A stretch of DNA of 64,000 bases from an uncultured SAR116 cluster alpha proteobacterium (GCA_902517815.1 CABYED010000004.1:62001-126000); one strand, 5' to 3'. Numbered from the stretch's first letter, positions 32,448 through 42,541 are shown. Numbers and translations are program-made. Notes: generated by a model from the letters alone, not told the origin.

Positions 32448-33194
32448 TTACGGAAAATAACTTCCACCATTAACATGAATTGTTTGTCCAGTTATAAAAT
32501 CAGAATTAGGACCACATAAATTAGAAATCATAGTAGCTACTTCAACAGGATAACCTTTTCTTCCAATAGGAGGATTTGAATGAGATGGATGTACAAGGCT
32601 TCTTCCTGCAGAAGCACCTCTAACGGTATCAATCAACCCTGGCACAACTGTATTAACAGTAATACCTACCTCAGCATATTCCATTGCTAAAGCTCTTGAA
32701 AAACCAACTACTGCTGACTTTGATGTTATAACATGGGCTCTTCCTATTGCACTGATATGTGCTGACAATCCTCCAAGATTTACAATTCTTCCCCAATTAT
32801 TTTTTTTCATTTGTGGAATTACTGCCTTACAAGTATGAAATAATGTATCTAGGTTAATTGATAATACAAATCTCCATTGATCATATGACATATCATCAAA
32901 TTTATTGAACTCTCTTTGTGATGCATTATTTACCAAAATTGAAACATTCCCTAATTTTGATCCAGCATCTACAAGATGACGTGATGTATCTTCGTTTGTT
33001 AAGTCACCAATGAAAATGTCAGCATTAACTCCATTTTTTTTTATAATTTTTAGTGTTTCCATAGCACCCTCTTTGTCAGAGTTTGCGTGGACTAAAACAT
33101 TAAAGCCTAACTTCGAAAGACTATCACAAGTTGCTCTGCCAATATTTTTAGCAGCACCAGTGACTATAGCAACTTTTCCTTTATTTTCTGTCAT
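32448..33194 (-). CDS. Short-chain dehydrogenase/reductase, FabG-like
   Basis: 248 residues. VTGAAKNIGRAT is the cofactor glycine motif, LVNNAS the structural NNA(S), and Ser in LGGLSAHIS is in position for the catalytic triad. The Tyr-x-x-x-Lys is altered: the segment reads HVITSKSAVVGF, so a His replaces Tyr while Lys remains. Typical C-terminal FITGQTIHVNGGSYFP is present. It diverges from the TPP-decarboxylase genes at 33350, suggesting a shared function. Substrate unknown. Confidence 0.85.
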   Translation of the reverse strand: MTENKGKVAIVTGAAKNIGRATCDSLSKLGFNVLVHANSDKEGAMETLKIIKKNGVNADIFIGDLTNEDTSRHLVDAGSKLGNVSILVNNASQREFNKFDDMSYDQWRFVLSINLDTLFHTCKAVIPQMKKNNWGRIVNLGGLSAHISAIGRAHVITSKSAVVGFSRALAMEYAEVGITVNTVVPGLIDTVRGASAGRSLVHPSHSNPPIGRKGYPVEVATMISNLCGPNSDFITGQTIHVNGGSYFP

Positions 33195-33274
33195 TTAAAA
33201 TTATTCCCTATAAGTAAATTGTTAAAACGATTTCTAAAAATTCTACGAAAAAACAGTTACATAATTTTACATAC

Positions 33275-33286
33275 TACATTAATGTA
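33275..33286. promoter_or_regulatory. 12-bp perfect palindrome between divergent units
   Basis: TACATTAATGTA lies in the 155-base gap between the SDR gene (minus) and the TPP-decarboxylase gene (plus). It is placed to control both directions, but a palindrome of this size in AT-rich DNA may be chance. Confidence 0.35.
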
Positions 33287-33349
33287 TAAACTTGAATTTT
33301 TTTAATTACAATTTAACATTATGCTCATTACAAACAAACGGATTAAACT

Positions 33350-33877
33350 ATGGAGGGTGTGATTAAAGACTGGCGTAATGATATTTACAAAGTTTTCAAA
33401 GAATTAGATATTACGATGGTTTCTCATGTTCCTGATGCTGGACATACACCTCTTATTAATCTCTGTGAAAAAGATAATGAAATTGATGTCGTAACACTTA
33501 CAACTGAACAAGATGGAGTTGGTTTATCTTGTGGTGCATTTGCTGGAGGTAGAAAAAGTGCATTGCTAATGCAGTCAAGTGGTGTAGGAAATTGTATAAA
33601 TGCTCTTGCTTTACCAAATATATGTAGAATCCCATTTTTAACTTTAGTTTCTATGAGAGGTGAATGGGGAGAATTCGTTCCGTGGCAAGTTCCCATGGGT
33701 TTAGGAACCCCAAAAGTTTTGGAAGCAATGGACGTTAAAATTTTTAGAGCTGATTATAAAGAAGAAGTCGGGTCAACAGTAGATGCTGCGGCAAGATTTG
33801 CTTTTAATACCAATCGTTCTGCAGCAGTTTTGTTGTCTCAAAAAATGATTGGTGCAAAACAATTTAAAAATGGATAA
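33350..33877 (+). CDS. TPP-dependent decarboxylase, PYR-domain subunit (ComD/sulfopyruvate-decarboxylase-like alpha)
   Basis: 175 residues corresponding only to the pyrimidine-binding domain of ThDP enzymes: SHVPDAGHTPLI, the TTEQDGVGLSCGAFAGG segment with the conserved Glu that activates ThDP, and the MQSSGVGNCINAL stretch. Separate alpha and beta subunits of this size are typical of sulfopyruvate decarboxylase (ComD/ComE) and of some phosphonopyruvate decarboxylases. The beta subunit follows after 5 bases. Confidence 0.82.
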   Translation: MEGVIKDWRNDIYKVFKELDITMVSHVPDAGHTPLINLCEKDNEIDVVTLTTEQDGVGLSCGAFAGGRKSALLMQSSGVGNCINALALPNICRIPFLTLVSMRGEWGEFVPWQVPMGLGTPKVLEAMDVKIFRADYKEEVGSTVDAAARFAFNTNRSAAVLLSQKMIGAKQFKNG

Positions 33878-33882
33878 ATATT

Positions 33883-34452
33883 ATGATTGAAAGAAGACCT
33901 TTTGTTCAAAAAATTTTAAAAAACAGACAAACAAACCTTAGAGTTGTAAGTGGTCTTGGAACTTCAACATGGGATTTAATGTCTGGCGGGGATGATAAAG
34001 CGAATTTTGGTTTTATTGGAGCAATGGGGCAGGCAATACCTTTTGCGTTAGGTTTAGCTATGGCACAACCGGATTTAAGAATTCTTTTGTTTACTGGAGA
34101 TGGAGATACTTTAATGAGCCTTGGTTCAATTGCTACAGTCGCAAATCATCCAGTTGCGAACCTTACTATTGTGGTTATGGACAATGAATCTTATGTTGAA
34201 ACAGGAAGTCAACCTACCGCAACTGCTGGAAAAACAGATCTTGAAATTGTGGCTAAAGGATCAGGGATCTCTAACTCTTATACAATAAAAAATGAAAAAG
34301 ATTATGATAGGTTAATAAAAACTATTTATGAAGAAGAAGGTCCTTCACTTGTTGTTGCAAAATGTCAAGCAAAGGCAACACCATTGATCTTCCCACATTC
34401 ATTTGATGGATCGGTTTCAATAAATAGATTTATGAGCACTCTTAAATCATAA
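33883..34452 (+). CDS. TPP-dependent decarboxylase, PP-domain subunit (ComE-like beta)
   Basis: 189 residues forming the diphosphate-binding domain: the ThDP motif begins GDGDTLMSLGSIAT and ends with VVMDNESY (Asp-Asn with the usual spacing). GAMGQAIPFALGLA and the C-terminal VVAKCQAKA fit. Together with 33350 it should make an alpha-beta decarboxylase of a 2-oxo acid such as sulfopyruvate, phosphonopyruvate or a relative. The next gene overlaps its stop codon. Confidence 0.84.
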   Translation: MIERRPFVQKILKNRQTNLRVVSGLGTSTWDLMSGGDDKANFGFIGAMGQAIPFALGLAMAQPDLRILLFTGDGDTLMSLGSIATVANHPVANLTIVVMDNESYVETGSQPTATAGKTDLEIVAKGSGISNSYTIKNEKDYDRLIKTIYEEEGPSLVVAKCQAKATPLIFPHSFDGSVSINRFMSTLKS

Positions 34453-35495
34453 TGCAAATTAATCAAATGATTAATCTTGCCATTATGGGCATAGGAACTA
34501 TTGGTAAGCGCCATTTAATGGCTATTGATACAATAGATAATGTGAAGCTATGTGGAATAGTAGACTTAACTGAAGACGCAAGATCATTTTGTAATTATAA
34601 TAAAATATCAATATTTGATGATCTTAATGAATTAAAAAAATCTACTAAAGTAGATGGCGTAATTATTTCCACACCTACTATTATGCACCATGAAAATGCA
34701 ATATCAGCACTGAATTTAGGATTAGACGTTTTGATTGAAAAACCTATTTCAGCCACATCATCTGAAGCGGAGCAAATTGAAAAGATTGCACAAATAAATA
34801 ATTGTTCAGTTTTAGTTGGTCATCAAAGAAGATTTAATCCAACAGTGTTAAAAACAAAAGAAATTATTCATGAAAAAAGAATTGGAAAAGTTATTGGGGT
34901 ATCTGGAATTTGGGCGCTAAGAAAAGATGAAGAATATTTTTTACCTGAATGGAGAAAAGAAATTAGCGCTGGTCCTGTAATAACTAATCTTATTCATGAC
35001 ATCGATTATCTAAGATTTATATTTGGAGAAATTACAGAGGTTTCGGCATTCTCATCAAATAATATAAATAATTTTGAAAAAGAAGATATTATTTCTACAA
35101 ATTTGAAGTTTGAACAAGGGCTGATAGGTAATTTTTTAATTACTGATAGTGGTACTTCTCCTTGGTCTTGGGAGACTGGAACGGGCGAAAATATATATTT
35201 GCCTCATCTTAAAGAAAATAATCTTAGAATAGTTGGTACACAAGGCTCATTAGAATTTCCAAATCTTAAGCTCTGGAGTTACAAAAATGATGGAGACAAT
35301 TGGAAAAGTGAATTAGAGAGCTTTAATTATGATTTCGACGAAGTGGATCCTTACATTTCCCAAATCAACCATTTCATTGATGTGATTAATAAAAAAGTGG
35401 ACCCCATTACAAATGCTTCTGACGCAAAAAGAACACTTAAGGTAGCACTTTCAATTCTTGAGTCAGCTAAATTAAATAGTATAATTAAGATATAA
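34452..35495 (+). CDS. Gfo/Idh/MocA-family oxidoreductase
   Basis: About 347 residues; ATG 34452 overlaps the previous stop, although ATG 34467 (MINLAIMGIG) gives a more normal N-terminus. AIMGIGTIGKRHL is the Rossmann motif, and EKPIS carries the family lysine. VGHQRRFNP and the NLIHDIDYLRFIFG segment (conserved His/Asp in the substrate pocket) are typical. Likely substrates are polyols or hydroxy acids. It is third in the decarboxylase operon and may supply or use the same C3-C4 compound. Confidence 0.87.
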   Translation: MQINQMINLAIMGIGTIGKRHLMAIDTIDNVKLCGIVDLTEDARSFCNYNKISIFDDLNELKKSTKVDGVIISTPTIMHHENAISALNLGLDVLIEKPISATSSEAEQIEKIAQINNCSVLVGHQRRFNPTVLKTKEIIHEKRIGKVIGVSGIWALRKDEEYFLPEWRKEISAGPVITNLIHDIDYLRFIFGEITEVSAFSSNNINNFEKEDIISTNLKFEQGLIGNFLITDSGTSPWSWETGTGENIYLPHLKENNLRIVGTQGSLEFPNLKLWSYKNDGDNWKSELESFNYDFDEVDPYISQINHFIDVINKKVDPITNASDAKRTLKVALSILESAKLNSIIKI

Positions 35496-35517
35496 TCATA
35501 AAATTTGGAGAAATGAC

Positions 35518-36291
35518 ATGTACGATTTAGGCCTAAAAGATAAAGTAATATTAATCACTGGTGGAAGTGATGGTTTGGGTTACGCATCAGCTGAATTATT
35601 ATCATATGAAGAAGCACATGTTGTAATTTGTGGAAGAAGAGGTGATTATTTAAACGAAAAAGCTAAAATAATTACAGAAAAAACAGGTAATGAAGTTATC
35701 CCGATTAAAGCAGATGTAAGTATTGCAGAAGATTGTAAAAAACTAGTTGAGGAAACTATCGCTAGGTTTAAGAAAATTGACGTATTAGTAAATAATGCTG
35801 GAGCATCGGCTGCTGCACTTTTTGAGGATGTGACTGATAGAAACTGGGAAGATGATATAAATCTAAAATTAATGTCTACGATAAGAATGTGTCGTTTAGC
35901 AATACCTTATATGAAATCAAATAATGGTGGAGTTATAATAAATGCAACAATTGGAGGCGGAAAAGCCCCTAACGCTGGATCATTACCAACTACTGTTACT
36001 AGAGCTGCTGGTATAAACTTGACAAAATCTCTTGCTAATCAATATGCAAAAGATCAAATAAGAGTTAATACAATATGTATTGGACTAATTAAAAGTGCTC
36101 AATGGGAACGTAGAGCTGGATCAGGAAGTATTGAGGACTTTTATAATGAACTATCAAAAAAAGTTCCTATGGGTATGGTTGGTGAGGAAATTGACTACGC
36201 CAACCTAGTTGCATTTCTATCTTCTAAAAGAAGTTCATATATTACTGGAACTGCTATAAATTTAGATGGTGGTTTGTGTCCTGTAGTATAG
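35518..36291 (+). CDS. SDR-family protein without the YxxxK motif
   Basis: 257 residues. GGSDGLGYASAELL and VLVNNAGAS are good SDR cofactor motifs, and the C-terminal ITGTAINLDGG is typical. The expected catalytic Tyr-x-x-x-Lys is absent: the segment reads LPTTVTRAAGINLTKSLA. The same substitution (S/T-N/V-R) occurs in a BKR-like SDR subgroup whose mechanism is unclear. It is 22 bases downstream of the Gfo/Idh/MocA gene and probably in the same operon. Confidence 0.83.
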   Translation: MYDLGLKDKVILITGGSDGLGYASAELLSYEEAHVVICGRRGDYLNEKAKIITEKTGNEVIPIKADVSIAEDCKKLVEETIARFKKIDVLVNNAGASAAALFEDVTDRNWEDDINLKLMSTIRMCRLAIPYMKSNNGGVIINATIGGGKAPNAGSLPTTVTRAAGINLTKSLANQYAKDQIRVNTICIGLIKSAQWERRAGSGSIEDFYNELSKKVPMGMVGEEIDYANLVAFLSSKRSSYITGTAINLDGGLCPVV

Positions 36292-36308
36292 ATTTAAAAG
36301 ACAGATAA

Positions 36309-37217
36309 TTAACTTTTTTTAATTCTTGGTGGATCAACTTCAGCAAGTTCACAAGCATAATCAAGTAATGCGCTAAAATCTTTTTTAGCAAATTTACCGG
36401 ATCTTGCTTGACCATAAACTGCTTGGACTGATGAACCAACTGGTAAACCAACTCTAAAACTATTTGCCGTCTCAATTGCTAACCCCATGTCTTTGTGAGC
36501 AAGATCAATTGTAAACCCTGGTTCAATATCATTTTTAAGTACTTTTGATAAAAAATTAATATGGAACTGTCCATTATTAGCAGTTGTTCCAGCATTTACT
36601 TCTTTAAATGTATTTAAATCTAAACCAATTTTTTGAGCAAGTGTAAGGGCTTCAGCAGTTATTTGAGCAATACTTAGTATTTGAAAATTATTAACAACTT
36701 TTGCTCTTATTCCTGACCCAACTTTCCCACATCTTATAATAGTGGTTCCCATTGCATTAAGTAATGGTTCAATTTTTTTAAAAGCTTCCTCGTTATCACA
36801 TCCTACCATAAAAAGAGAATCACCAGAGATTGCGTGACTTACTAACCTGCCAACTGGAGCATCTATAAAATCAATATCTTTTTGTTTGCATATTTCATAT
36901 ATTTCATCTGTTCCTGTTGGTGCAATTGTACTCATATCTAATATAATCGATCCAGGCTTTATGTATGACAAAACACCATCAGGGTTGGTTATTACGGATT
37001 TAACATTTTCTGTAGATGGCAACATTGTTACAATAATTTCTGCATCCTCAACAGTATCTTTAATACTATTTCCTGGAACAGCTCCTGACTTGATGTGGGG
37101 CTGCATCTTTTCTTTTTCTATGTCATAAACAGATAAATTTGTTCCCTTTTTTATAATATTTAGAGCCATTGGTGCTCCCATTGCACCAAGACCAATAAAA
37201 GCTATCGGTTCACTCAT
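36309..37217 (-). CDS. 3-hydroxyisobutyrate-dehydrogenase-family reductase, YihU-like
   Basis: 302 residues. FIGLGAMGAPMALNI is the NAD(P) motif; DAPVGRLVSHAISGDSLFM is the substrate loop; GSGIRAKVVNNF has the catalytic Lys. The C-terminal half (NAGTTANNGQF, FTIDLAHKDMGLAIETAN, VYGQARSGK) looks closer to sulfolactaldehyde reductase YihU and tartronate-semialdehyde reductases than to 3-hydroxyisobutyrate dehydrogenase. It is convergent with the decarboxylase operon. A role in sulfolactaldehyde or tartronate semialdehyde metabolism is an inference. Confidence 0.85.
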   Translation of the reverse strand: MSEPIAFIGLGAMGAPMALNIIKKGTNLSVYDIEKEKMQPHIKSGAVPGNSIKDTVEDAEIIVTMLPSTENVKSVITNPDGVLSYIKPGSIILDMSTIAPTGTDEIYEICKQKDIDFIDAPVGRLVSHAISGDSLFMVGCDNEEAFKKIEPLLNAMGTTIIRCGKVGSGIRAKVVNNFQILSIAQITAEALTLAQKIGLDLNTFKEVNAGTTANNGQFHINFLSKVLKNDIEPGFTIDLAHKDMGLAIETANSFRVGLPVGSSVQAVYGQARSGKFAKKDFSALLDYACELAEVDPPRIKKS

Positions 37218-37343
37218 AAAATGCTTCTCCCTAATTTATTGCTAATTATTTAATCAACATTAAACTTAAATAACATTAATTTACAATTATTTATAATATT
37301 TAAGGTATTTATTAATTATTTTAAAATAAACAAAAGTGATATT

Positions 37344-38780
37344 ATGATACTAGAAAAATCTAACATCGTTCCAAGTGAATTCATAATCGTTGGTGGTACA
37401 GGAAATCTCTCTAAAAATAAAATATTACCAGCTTTATTTTGGAGATTTTTAGATAAGCAGATTGATGAAAACTCAAATATAATTTTGTGCGATAAAGAAA
37501 TAAAATCTAAAGATGATTTTTTTTCAGTATTAAAATTCAAATGTGATGAAGCTATAAAAAAAGTTATTGATAATGAAAAAATCTGGGATGATTTTTTAAA
37601 TATTATAAAATTTGTTGATCTAGACGTTATTTCTGGTAATGGTCATCTTGAATTGATTAAAATTTTAAAAGAAAAATTTGATCCAAATAGACCCATAATA
37701 TTTTACTTAGCAATAGCGTCTAGCTTATTTGGTAATAGTTGTAGATTCATAAGAGACTCTGGATTAAATGTTCCTCAAAGCAGGCTTGTAATTGAAAAAC
37801 CAATTGGCAAAAATAAAGCAACAGCTATACAAATTAACAATGAAATATCAAGCGTTTTTAAAGAGAGTCAAATTTATAGAATAGATCATTATTTAGGTAA
37901 GGAAACAGTTCAAAATTTGATGGCTTTAAGGTTTGCTAACACATTTTTTGAAAATCAATGGAACAATAAAAATGTAGACAATGTTCAAATTACAGTTTCT
38001 GAGACAGTTGGTGTTGAAGATAGAATTTCTTATTATAATGAATATGGTGCTATAAGGGACATGTTACAAAATCATCTTTTACAACTTGTATGTTTGATTG
38101 CTATGGAACCGCCTTCATTTTATGAAGCAGATCAACTTAGAGACGAAAAATTACGGGTTTTGAAAGCTCTCAAACCAATAACTGAAGAAGATATTCAGAC
38201 AGGTCAATATAGAAGTTTTTCAGATGAATTAGGAGAAAATTCAAATACAGAAACTTTTGTATCTCTAAAAGTTTTAATTAATAATTGGAGATGGGCTGGA
38301 GTTCCATTTTATATCAGAACGGGTAAAAAATTATCTACTAGAGCAAGTGAAATAATTATTACTTTTAAAAACAAACCACATGATATTTTTTCCAAATTTA
38401 CAGCAGATGCTCATGAGGAGCCCAATAGACTCATAATAAGAGTACAGCCCGAAGAAGGCCTTAAACTAAAATTAACTTCAAAAGCACCTGGCCCAGGTGG
38501 CATGCGCTTTTTCCCTTCAGAACTCAATTTGTCCTTTGGTGATACTTTTGCTGATAGACTACCCGATGCTTACGAGAGGCTTTTAATGGATGTTGTTAGA
38601 GGTAATCAAACACTTTTTATGAGATCTGATGAAGTGCTGGCTGCTTGGGATTTTATTGATCCAATTGTAGAAATAGCAAAAAATCAAGAAACTCAACTCT
38701 ATAGAACTGGTACTATGGGCCCAGAAGATAAAATTTTGGTTTTGGAAGGGCATCAATGGCTTGATCCTAAAGATGAATAA
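37344..38780 (+). CDS. zwf: Glucose-6-phosphate 1-dehydrogenase
   Basis: 478 residues. GGTGNLSKNKILPALF is the NADP-binding start and RIDHYLGKE (about residue 180) is the active-site signature with Asp-His and Lys. YIRTGKKL and WRWAGVPF in the C-terminal domain are also conserved. It oxidises glucose-6-phosphate to 6-phosphogluconolactone in the cytosol. First gene of zwf-pgl-edd, whose reading frames overlap, so this is one Entner-Doudoroff operon. Confidence 0.97.
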   Translation: MILEKSNIVPSEFIIVGGTGNLSKNKILPALFWRFLDKQIDENSNIILCDKEIKSKDDFFSVLKFKCDEAIKKVIDNEKIWDDFLNIIKFVDLDVISGNGHLELIKILKEKFDPNRPIIFYLAIASSLFGNSCRFIRDSGLNVPQSRLVIEKPIGKNKATAIQINNEISSVFKESQIYRIDHYLGKETVQNLMALRFANTFFENQWNNKNVDNVQITVSETVGVEDRISYYNEYGAIRDMLQNHLLQLVCLIAMEPPSFYEADQLRDEKLRVLKALKPITEEDIQTGQYRSFSDELGENSNTETFVSLKVLINNWRWAGVPFYIRTGKKLSTRASEIIITFKNKPHDIFSKFTADAHEEPNRLIIRVQPEEGLKLKLTSKAPGPGGMRFFPSELNLSFGDTFADRLPDAYERLLMDVVRGNQTLFMRSDEVLAAWDFIDPIVEIAKNQETQLYRTGTMGPEDKILVLEGHQWLDPKDE

Positions 38781-39400
38781 TGATGAGTATTGTTAAATTA
38801 ATTTCTAATAGATTAAATTCTTCTATAAAGAATATGGGTTCTGGCAGTTTGGTCGTATGTGGTGGTACTAGCCCAATTAGTATTTATGAAGAATTATCAA
38901 ATATTGATATATCCTGGTCGAAAGTTTTTCTAACATTAGTAGATGATAGATTAGTTGACCCTGATCATAGAGACAGTAACCAAAAATTATTACATAATCA
39001 TTTCATAAAAAATAAAGCTAAAAATATTAATTTCTTTCCTCTTACAGAAAACTTTTTATCAAATACAAAATTCAAAAAACCTTTTGATGTAACTCTACTT
39101 GGTATGGGTGAAGATGGACATTTTGCTTCTTTGTTTCCTGATATGATAAACCAAAATGAAGCTTTTGATCTAAATGCAAGTCCAAAAATTTTAATAACAC
39201 CACCTCAAGGTAATCCCTTTATACCAAGAATAACCATGAATTTATCTTTGATAATGGAAAGTTTAAATATAATTTTATTAGTTAAAGGAAAAGCTAAGCA
39301 AAATACTTTTGAGAAAGCTCAAAAAGAAAAGAAATTACCAATTCATCATTTAATTAAAAATAGAAACAGCGATTTTTTTATAGAGAAGGTAAATGACTAA
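38780..39400 (+). CDS. pgl: 6-phosphogluconolactonase
   Basis: 206 residues of the glucosamine-6-phosphate isomerase/PGL fold: VVCGGTSPISIYEEL, LVDDRLVDPDHRDSN and the signature LGMGEDGHFASLFP. It hydrolyses the lactone made by zwf. The start overlaps the zwf stop by one base (TAATGATG), giving two adjacent ATGs (38780, 38783), and the end overlaps edd by 8 bases, so translation of all three genes is probably coupled. Confidence 0.93.
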   Translation: MMSIVKLISNRLNSSIKNMGSGSLVVCGGTSPISIYEELSNIDISWSKVFLTLVDDRLVDPDHRDSNQKLLHNHFIKNKAKNINFFPLTENFLSNTKFKKPFDVTLLGMGEDGHFASLFPDMINQNEAFDLNASPKILITPPQGNPFIPRITMNLSLIMESLNIILLVKGKAKQNTFEKAQKEKKLPIHHLIKNRNSDFFIEKVND

Positions 39401-41210
39401 ATTAAATAGTAAAATCATTGAAGTGACCAACAGAATAATAGATAGAAGTAAATATTATAGAAAACGATATTTGGATAATGTCGTTGCTATGGAAAATGAT
39501 AATGATAACGATAGAGGTTCAATTGCATGTTCTAACATGGCACATGTGGTAGCTGGCTCACCATCAACAGAAAAAAACTCAATTTTACTTAATACTAAAC
39601 CAAATATCGGCATTGTATCAGCTTATAATGATATGCTTTCTGCTCATAAACCGTTAGAAAATTTTCCAAAAATAATTAAAGCTGCTGCCAATCAATTTGG
39701 AGCAACAGCCCAAATGGCAGGTGGAGTTCCTGCAATGTGTGATGGAATTACCCAGGGAAGACCTGCGATGGAACTATCTCTTATGTCAAGAGATGTAATT
39801 GCAATGTCAACAGCAGTTTCACTAAGTCACGGGGTTTATGATGCAGCATTATGTTTAGGTGTTTGTGATAAAATTGTACCTGGACTTTTTATTGGAGCTC
39901 TTTCTTTTGGACATTTGCCAATTATTTTCATTCCAGCTGGACCAATGTCATCTGGAATAACTAATGAAGAAAAAGCTAAAGTTAGAAAAGCTTTTGCTAA
40001 AGGTGAGGTATCTAGAGCAGAATTACTAAAAGCAGAAACTTCAGCATACCATGGAGAAGGGACTTGTACTTTTTATGGAACTGCAAATTCTAATCAAATG
40101 CTGATGGAAATTATGGGCCTACATTTACCTGGTGCCGCTTTTATCCATCCTCATAGTGATTTAAGACATGCATACAATATTGCCGCAACGCAACAAGCAA
40201 TTTCAATCTCAAGAAAGAGCAATGATGTAAGGCCAATAGGAAAAACGATAGATGAAAGAAGTTTTGTTAATGCTGTTATAGGCTTGCTTGCAACCGGTGG
40301 ATCAACAAATCATACATTACATCTCCCAGCTATGGCCGCAGCTGCAGGAATAAAATTATTGTGGGAAGATTTTGAGGATTTATCAGAAGTTACCCCCTTA
40401 TTGGCAAAGGTATACCCAAATGGTAGTGCAGATATAAATCAATTTCATGCAGCTGGTGGAATGAGCTTTATAATTGGAGAACTATTAGATGAAGGTTTAT
40501 TAGATGGATCTGCTAAAACAATTTGGGGCGAAAATTTATTTGATTATATTTCAGAGGCAACTTTAAAAGATGCTAAATTAATTTGGAATAAAGAAAAATC
40601 AAAATCATATGATGATAATATTTTAAGAACCGTTAAAGATCCACATCAAAAAAATGGTGGATTAAAAATATTGAAAGGTAATCTAGGTAAAGGGGTTATT
40701 AAAATATCTGCTGTAAAACCTGAGCATTATAATATTACTGCACCTGCTATGGTATTCGATAATCAAGAAGACGTTAAAATAGCCTATAATAAAGGTATTC
40801 TAAACCGGGATGTAATAGTTGTAGTAAAATTTCAAGGACCAAAAGCTAACGGAATGCCTGAATTACACGCACTTACACCTATTCTTTCTAATATACAAGA
40901 TATGGGTTATAAAGTAGCTTTGATTACTGATGGCAGAATGTCTGGTGCCTCAGGAAAAGTTCCTTCTGCAATCCACATTACACCTGAAGCAATTGACGGT
41001 GGTATAATAGCTAAAATTCAAGATGGAGACGAAATAGAAATTGATGCAAGTAATGGAAAAATTAACGTTAATGAGAATATTTCAAAAAGAAAAATAACAA
41101 CGTCAGAAAAGAATACAAACTTAAATTTTGGTAGAAATTTATTTTCTTTGTTAAGAAGTAATGCAACTGGCGCAGAAAATGGTGCAGGCTTAAATTTAAT
41201 TAATAATTAA
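39393..41210 (+). CDS. edd: 6-phosphogluconate dehydratase
   Basis: 605 residues, the usual length. Cysteines for the Fe-S cluster are in [25 protein letters not shown] and [20 protein letters not shown] and [19 protein letters not shown] are the dihydroxy-acid-dehydratase/Edd signatures. It converts 6-phosphogluconate to 2-keto-3-deoxy-6-phosphogluconate. The aldolase that finishes the pathway (eda) is at 62656, not here. Its stop is only 9 bases from the convergent carbamoylase stop, with no terminator visible. Confidence 0.97.
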   Translation: MTKLNSKIIEVTNRIIDRSKYYRKRYLDNVVAMENDNDNDRGSIACSNMAHVVAGSPSTEKNSILLNTKPNIGIVSAYNDMLSAHKPLENFPKIIKAAANQFGATAQMAGGVPAMCDGITQGRPAMELSLMSRDVIAMSTAVSLSHGVYDAALCLGVCDKIVPGLFIGALSFGHLPIIFIPAGPMSSGITNEEKAKVRKAFAKGEVSRAELLKAETSAYHGEGTCTFYGTANSNQMLMEIMGLHLPGAAFIHPHSDLRHAYNIAATQQAISISRKSNDVRPIGKTIDERSFVNAVIGLLATGGSTNHTLHLPAMAAAAGIKLLWEDFEDLSEVTPLLAKVYPNGSADINQFHAAGGMSFIIGELLDEGLLDGSAKTIWGENLFDYISEATLKDAKLIWNKEKSKSYDDNILRTVKDPHQKNGGLKILKGNLGKGVIKISAVKPEHYNITAPAMVFDNQEDVKIAYNKGILNRDVIVVVKFQGPKANGMPELHALTPILSNIQDMGYKVALITDGRMSGASGKVPSAIHITPEAIDGGIIAKIQDGDEIEIDASNGKINVNENISKRKITTSEKNTNLNFGRNLFSLLRSNATGAENGAGLNLINN

Positions 41211-41219
41211 TTTTGGATT

Positions 41220-42458
41220 TTACGAAGCAGATGCAATAGCAGAATGAAGTAAAACGTTTGTACTTGAGTATGCCCATTCAGGTTTTATCTCCTCAGCTTC
41301 ATTGTGACTTAAACCATCTATGCAGGGACACATTATCATAGCAGACGGTACAACAGTATTAATCCAACATGCATCATGTCCTGCACCCGAAACTATATCT
41401 TTGTAAGAATATCCAAATTTTTTAGAACTATCTCTTATGTTATCAAGACAAAGTTTGTCAAAAGCAACTGGGTCAAAACCACCGATTTGTTCCATTTCAA
41501 AGTTAACATTATATTTATTACAAATTTTCTCAGCAAATAACTTTATTTCTTTTTCCATTTTATCAAGTTTTTTTATTTCAGGAGATCTTATGTCTATTGT
41601 AAATGTTGTTTGACCAGCAATCACGTTTCTTGAATTAGGTGAGACTTCAATGTGCCCCACACTACCAAGTGCATTAGGTTGGTTTTTATTTGCTACTTTA
41701 TTAACGTTTAAAACAATTTCTGATAATGCTAATGCCGTATCTTTCCTTATGTTCATTGGAGTTGTGCCAGTATGTTGTTCAACTCCGGTAAGTTTTACTT
41801 CTAACCATTTTAATCCTTGACCATGAGTAACTACCCCAATATCAATATTTTCACTTTCAAGTATTGGACCTTGTTCAATATGAAGTTCATAATAACAATG
41901 AAATTTTTCTTTACCTACTGGTTCAGTTCCTTTCCATCCAATTTTTTCAAGTTCTTCACCAAAAATATTTCCTTCATAATCAGTTGCTGCTAGCAAAGTC
42001 TTAGTATCATATATACCAGCATAACCGGCTGAAGCCATCATTGCGGGAGGAAAACGTGATCCTTCTTCGTTTGTCCAATTGACAACTAAAATAGGTCTTT
42101 TTGTTTTTATATTTAAATCATTAAGAGTTCTGACAACTTCTAGACCTGCAAGAACACCAAGAACACCATCATACTTTCCACCTGTTGGTTGAGTGTCTAA
42201 GTGGCTACCTATTACTACAGGAAGAGCATTTTTATCTGTTCCGTCTCTTTTAAAAAACATTGAACCAAGTTCATCAACTTTCATTGACATTCCTGCTTCC
42301 GAAGTCCATTTCTTTAAAAGTTTTCTAGCTTCACCATCTTCGAAAGTAACAGTTTGTCTATTATTTCCACCTGCTATGCCGGGACCAATTTTTGCCATTT
42401 CCATCAAACTATCCCATAATCTATTCTCATTAATTGATATGTTTGTTTCTTTAACCAT
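41220..42458 (-). CDS. M20-family amidase: N-carbamoyl-amino-acid hydrolase/allantoate amidohydrolase-like
   Basis: 412 residues. IGSHLDTQPTGGKYDGVLG supplies His and Asp for the zinc pair, NEEGSRFPPAM the catalytic Glu, YYELHIEQGPILES the third ligand region, and SGAGHDA the C-terminal His. This plan is typical of hydantoinase/carbamoylase (HyuC/AmaB-like) enzymes that open N-carbamoyl or ureido groups. A fused hydantoinase lies at 57963, so purine or hydantoin breakdown is a reasonable context, although the genes are not adjacent. Confidence 0.9.
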   Translation of the reverse strand: MVKETNISINENRLWDSLMEMAKIGPGIAGGNNRQTVTFEDGEARKLLKKWTSEAGMSMKVDELGSMFFKRDGTDKNALPVVIGSHLDTQPTGGKYDGVLGVLAGLEVVRTLNDLNIKTKRPILVVNWTNEEGSRFPPAMMASAGYAGIYDTKTLLAATDYEGNIFGEELEKIGWKGTEPVGKEKFHCYYELHIEQGPILESENIDIGVVTHGQGLKWLEVKLTGVEQHTGTTPMNIRKDTALALSEIVLNVNKVANKNQPNALGSVGHIEVSPNSRNVIAGQTTFTIDIRSPEIKKLDKMEKEIKLFAEKICNKYNVNFEMEQIGGFDPVAFDKLCLDNIRDSSKKFGYSYKDIVSGAGHDACWINTVVPSAMIMCPCIDGLSHNEAEEIKPEWAYSSTNVLLHSAIASAS

Positions 42459-42541
42459 TGGATTTTCCCTTAATTTGAAATCTTTATTAACTTAATAAAT
42501 CGTAATAATATAAAAATTAATCAATTTATTAGGAAATAGAA

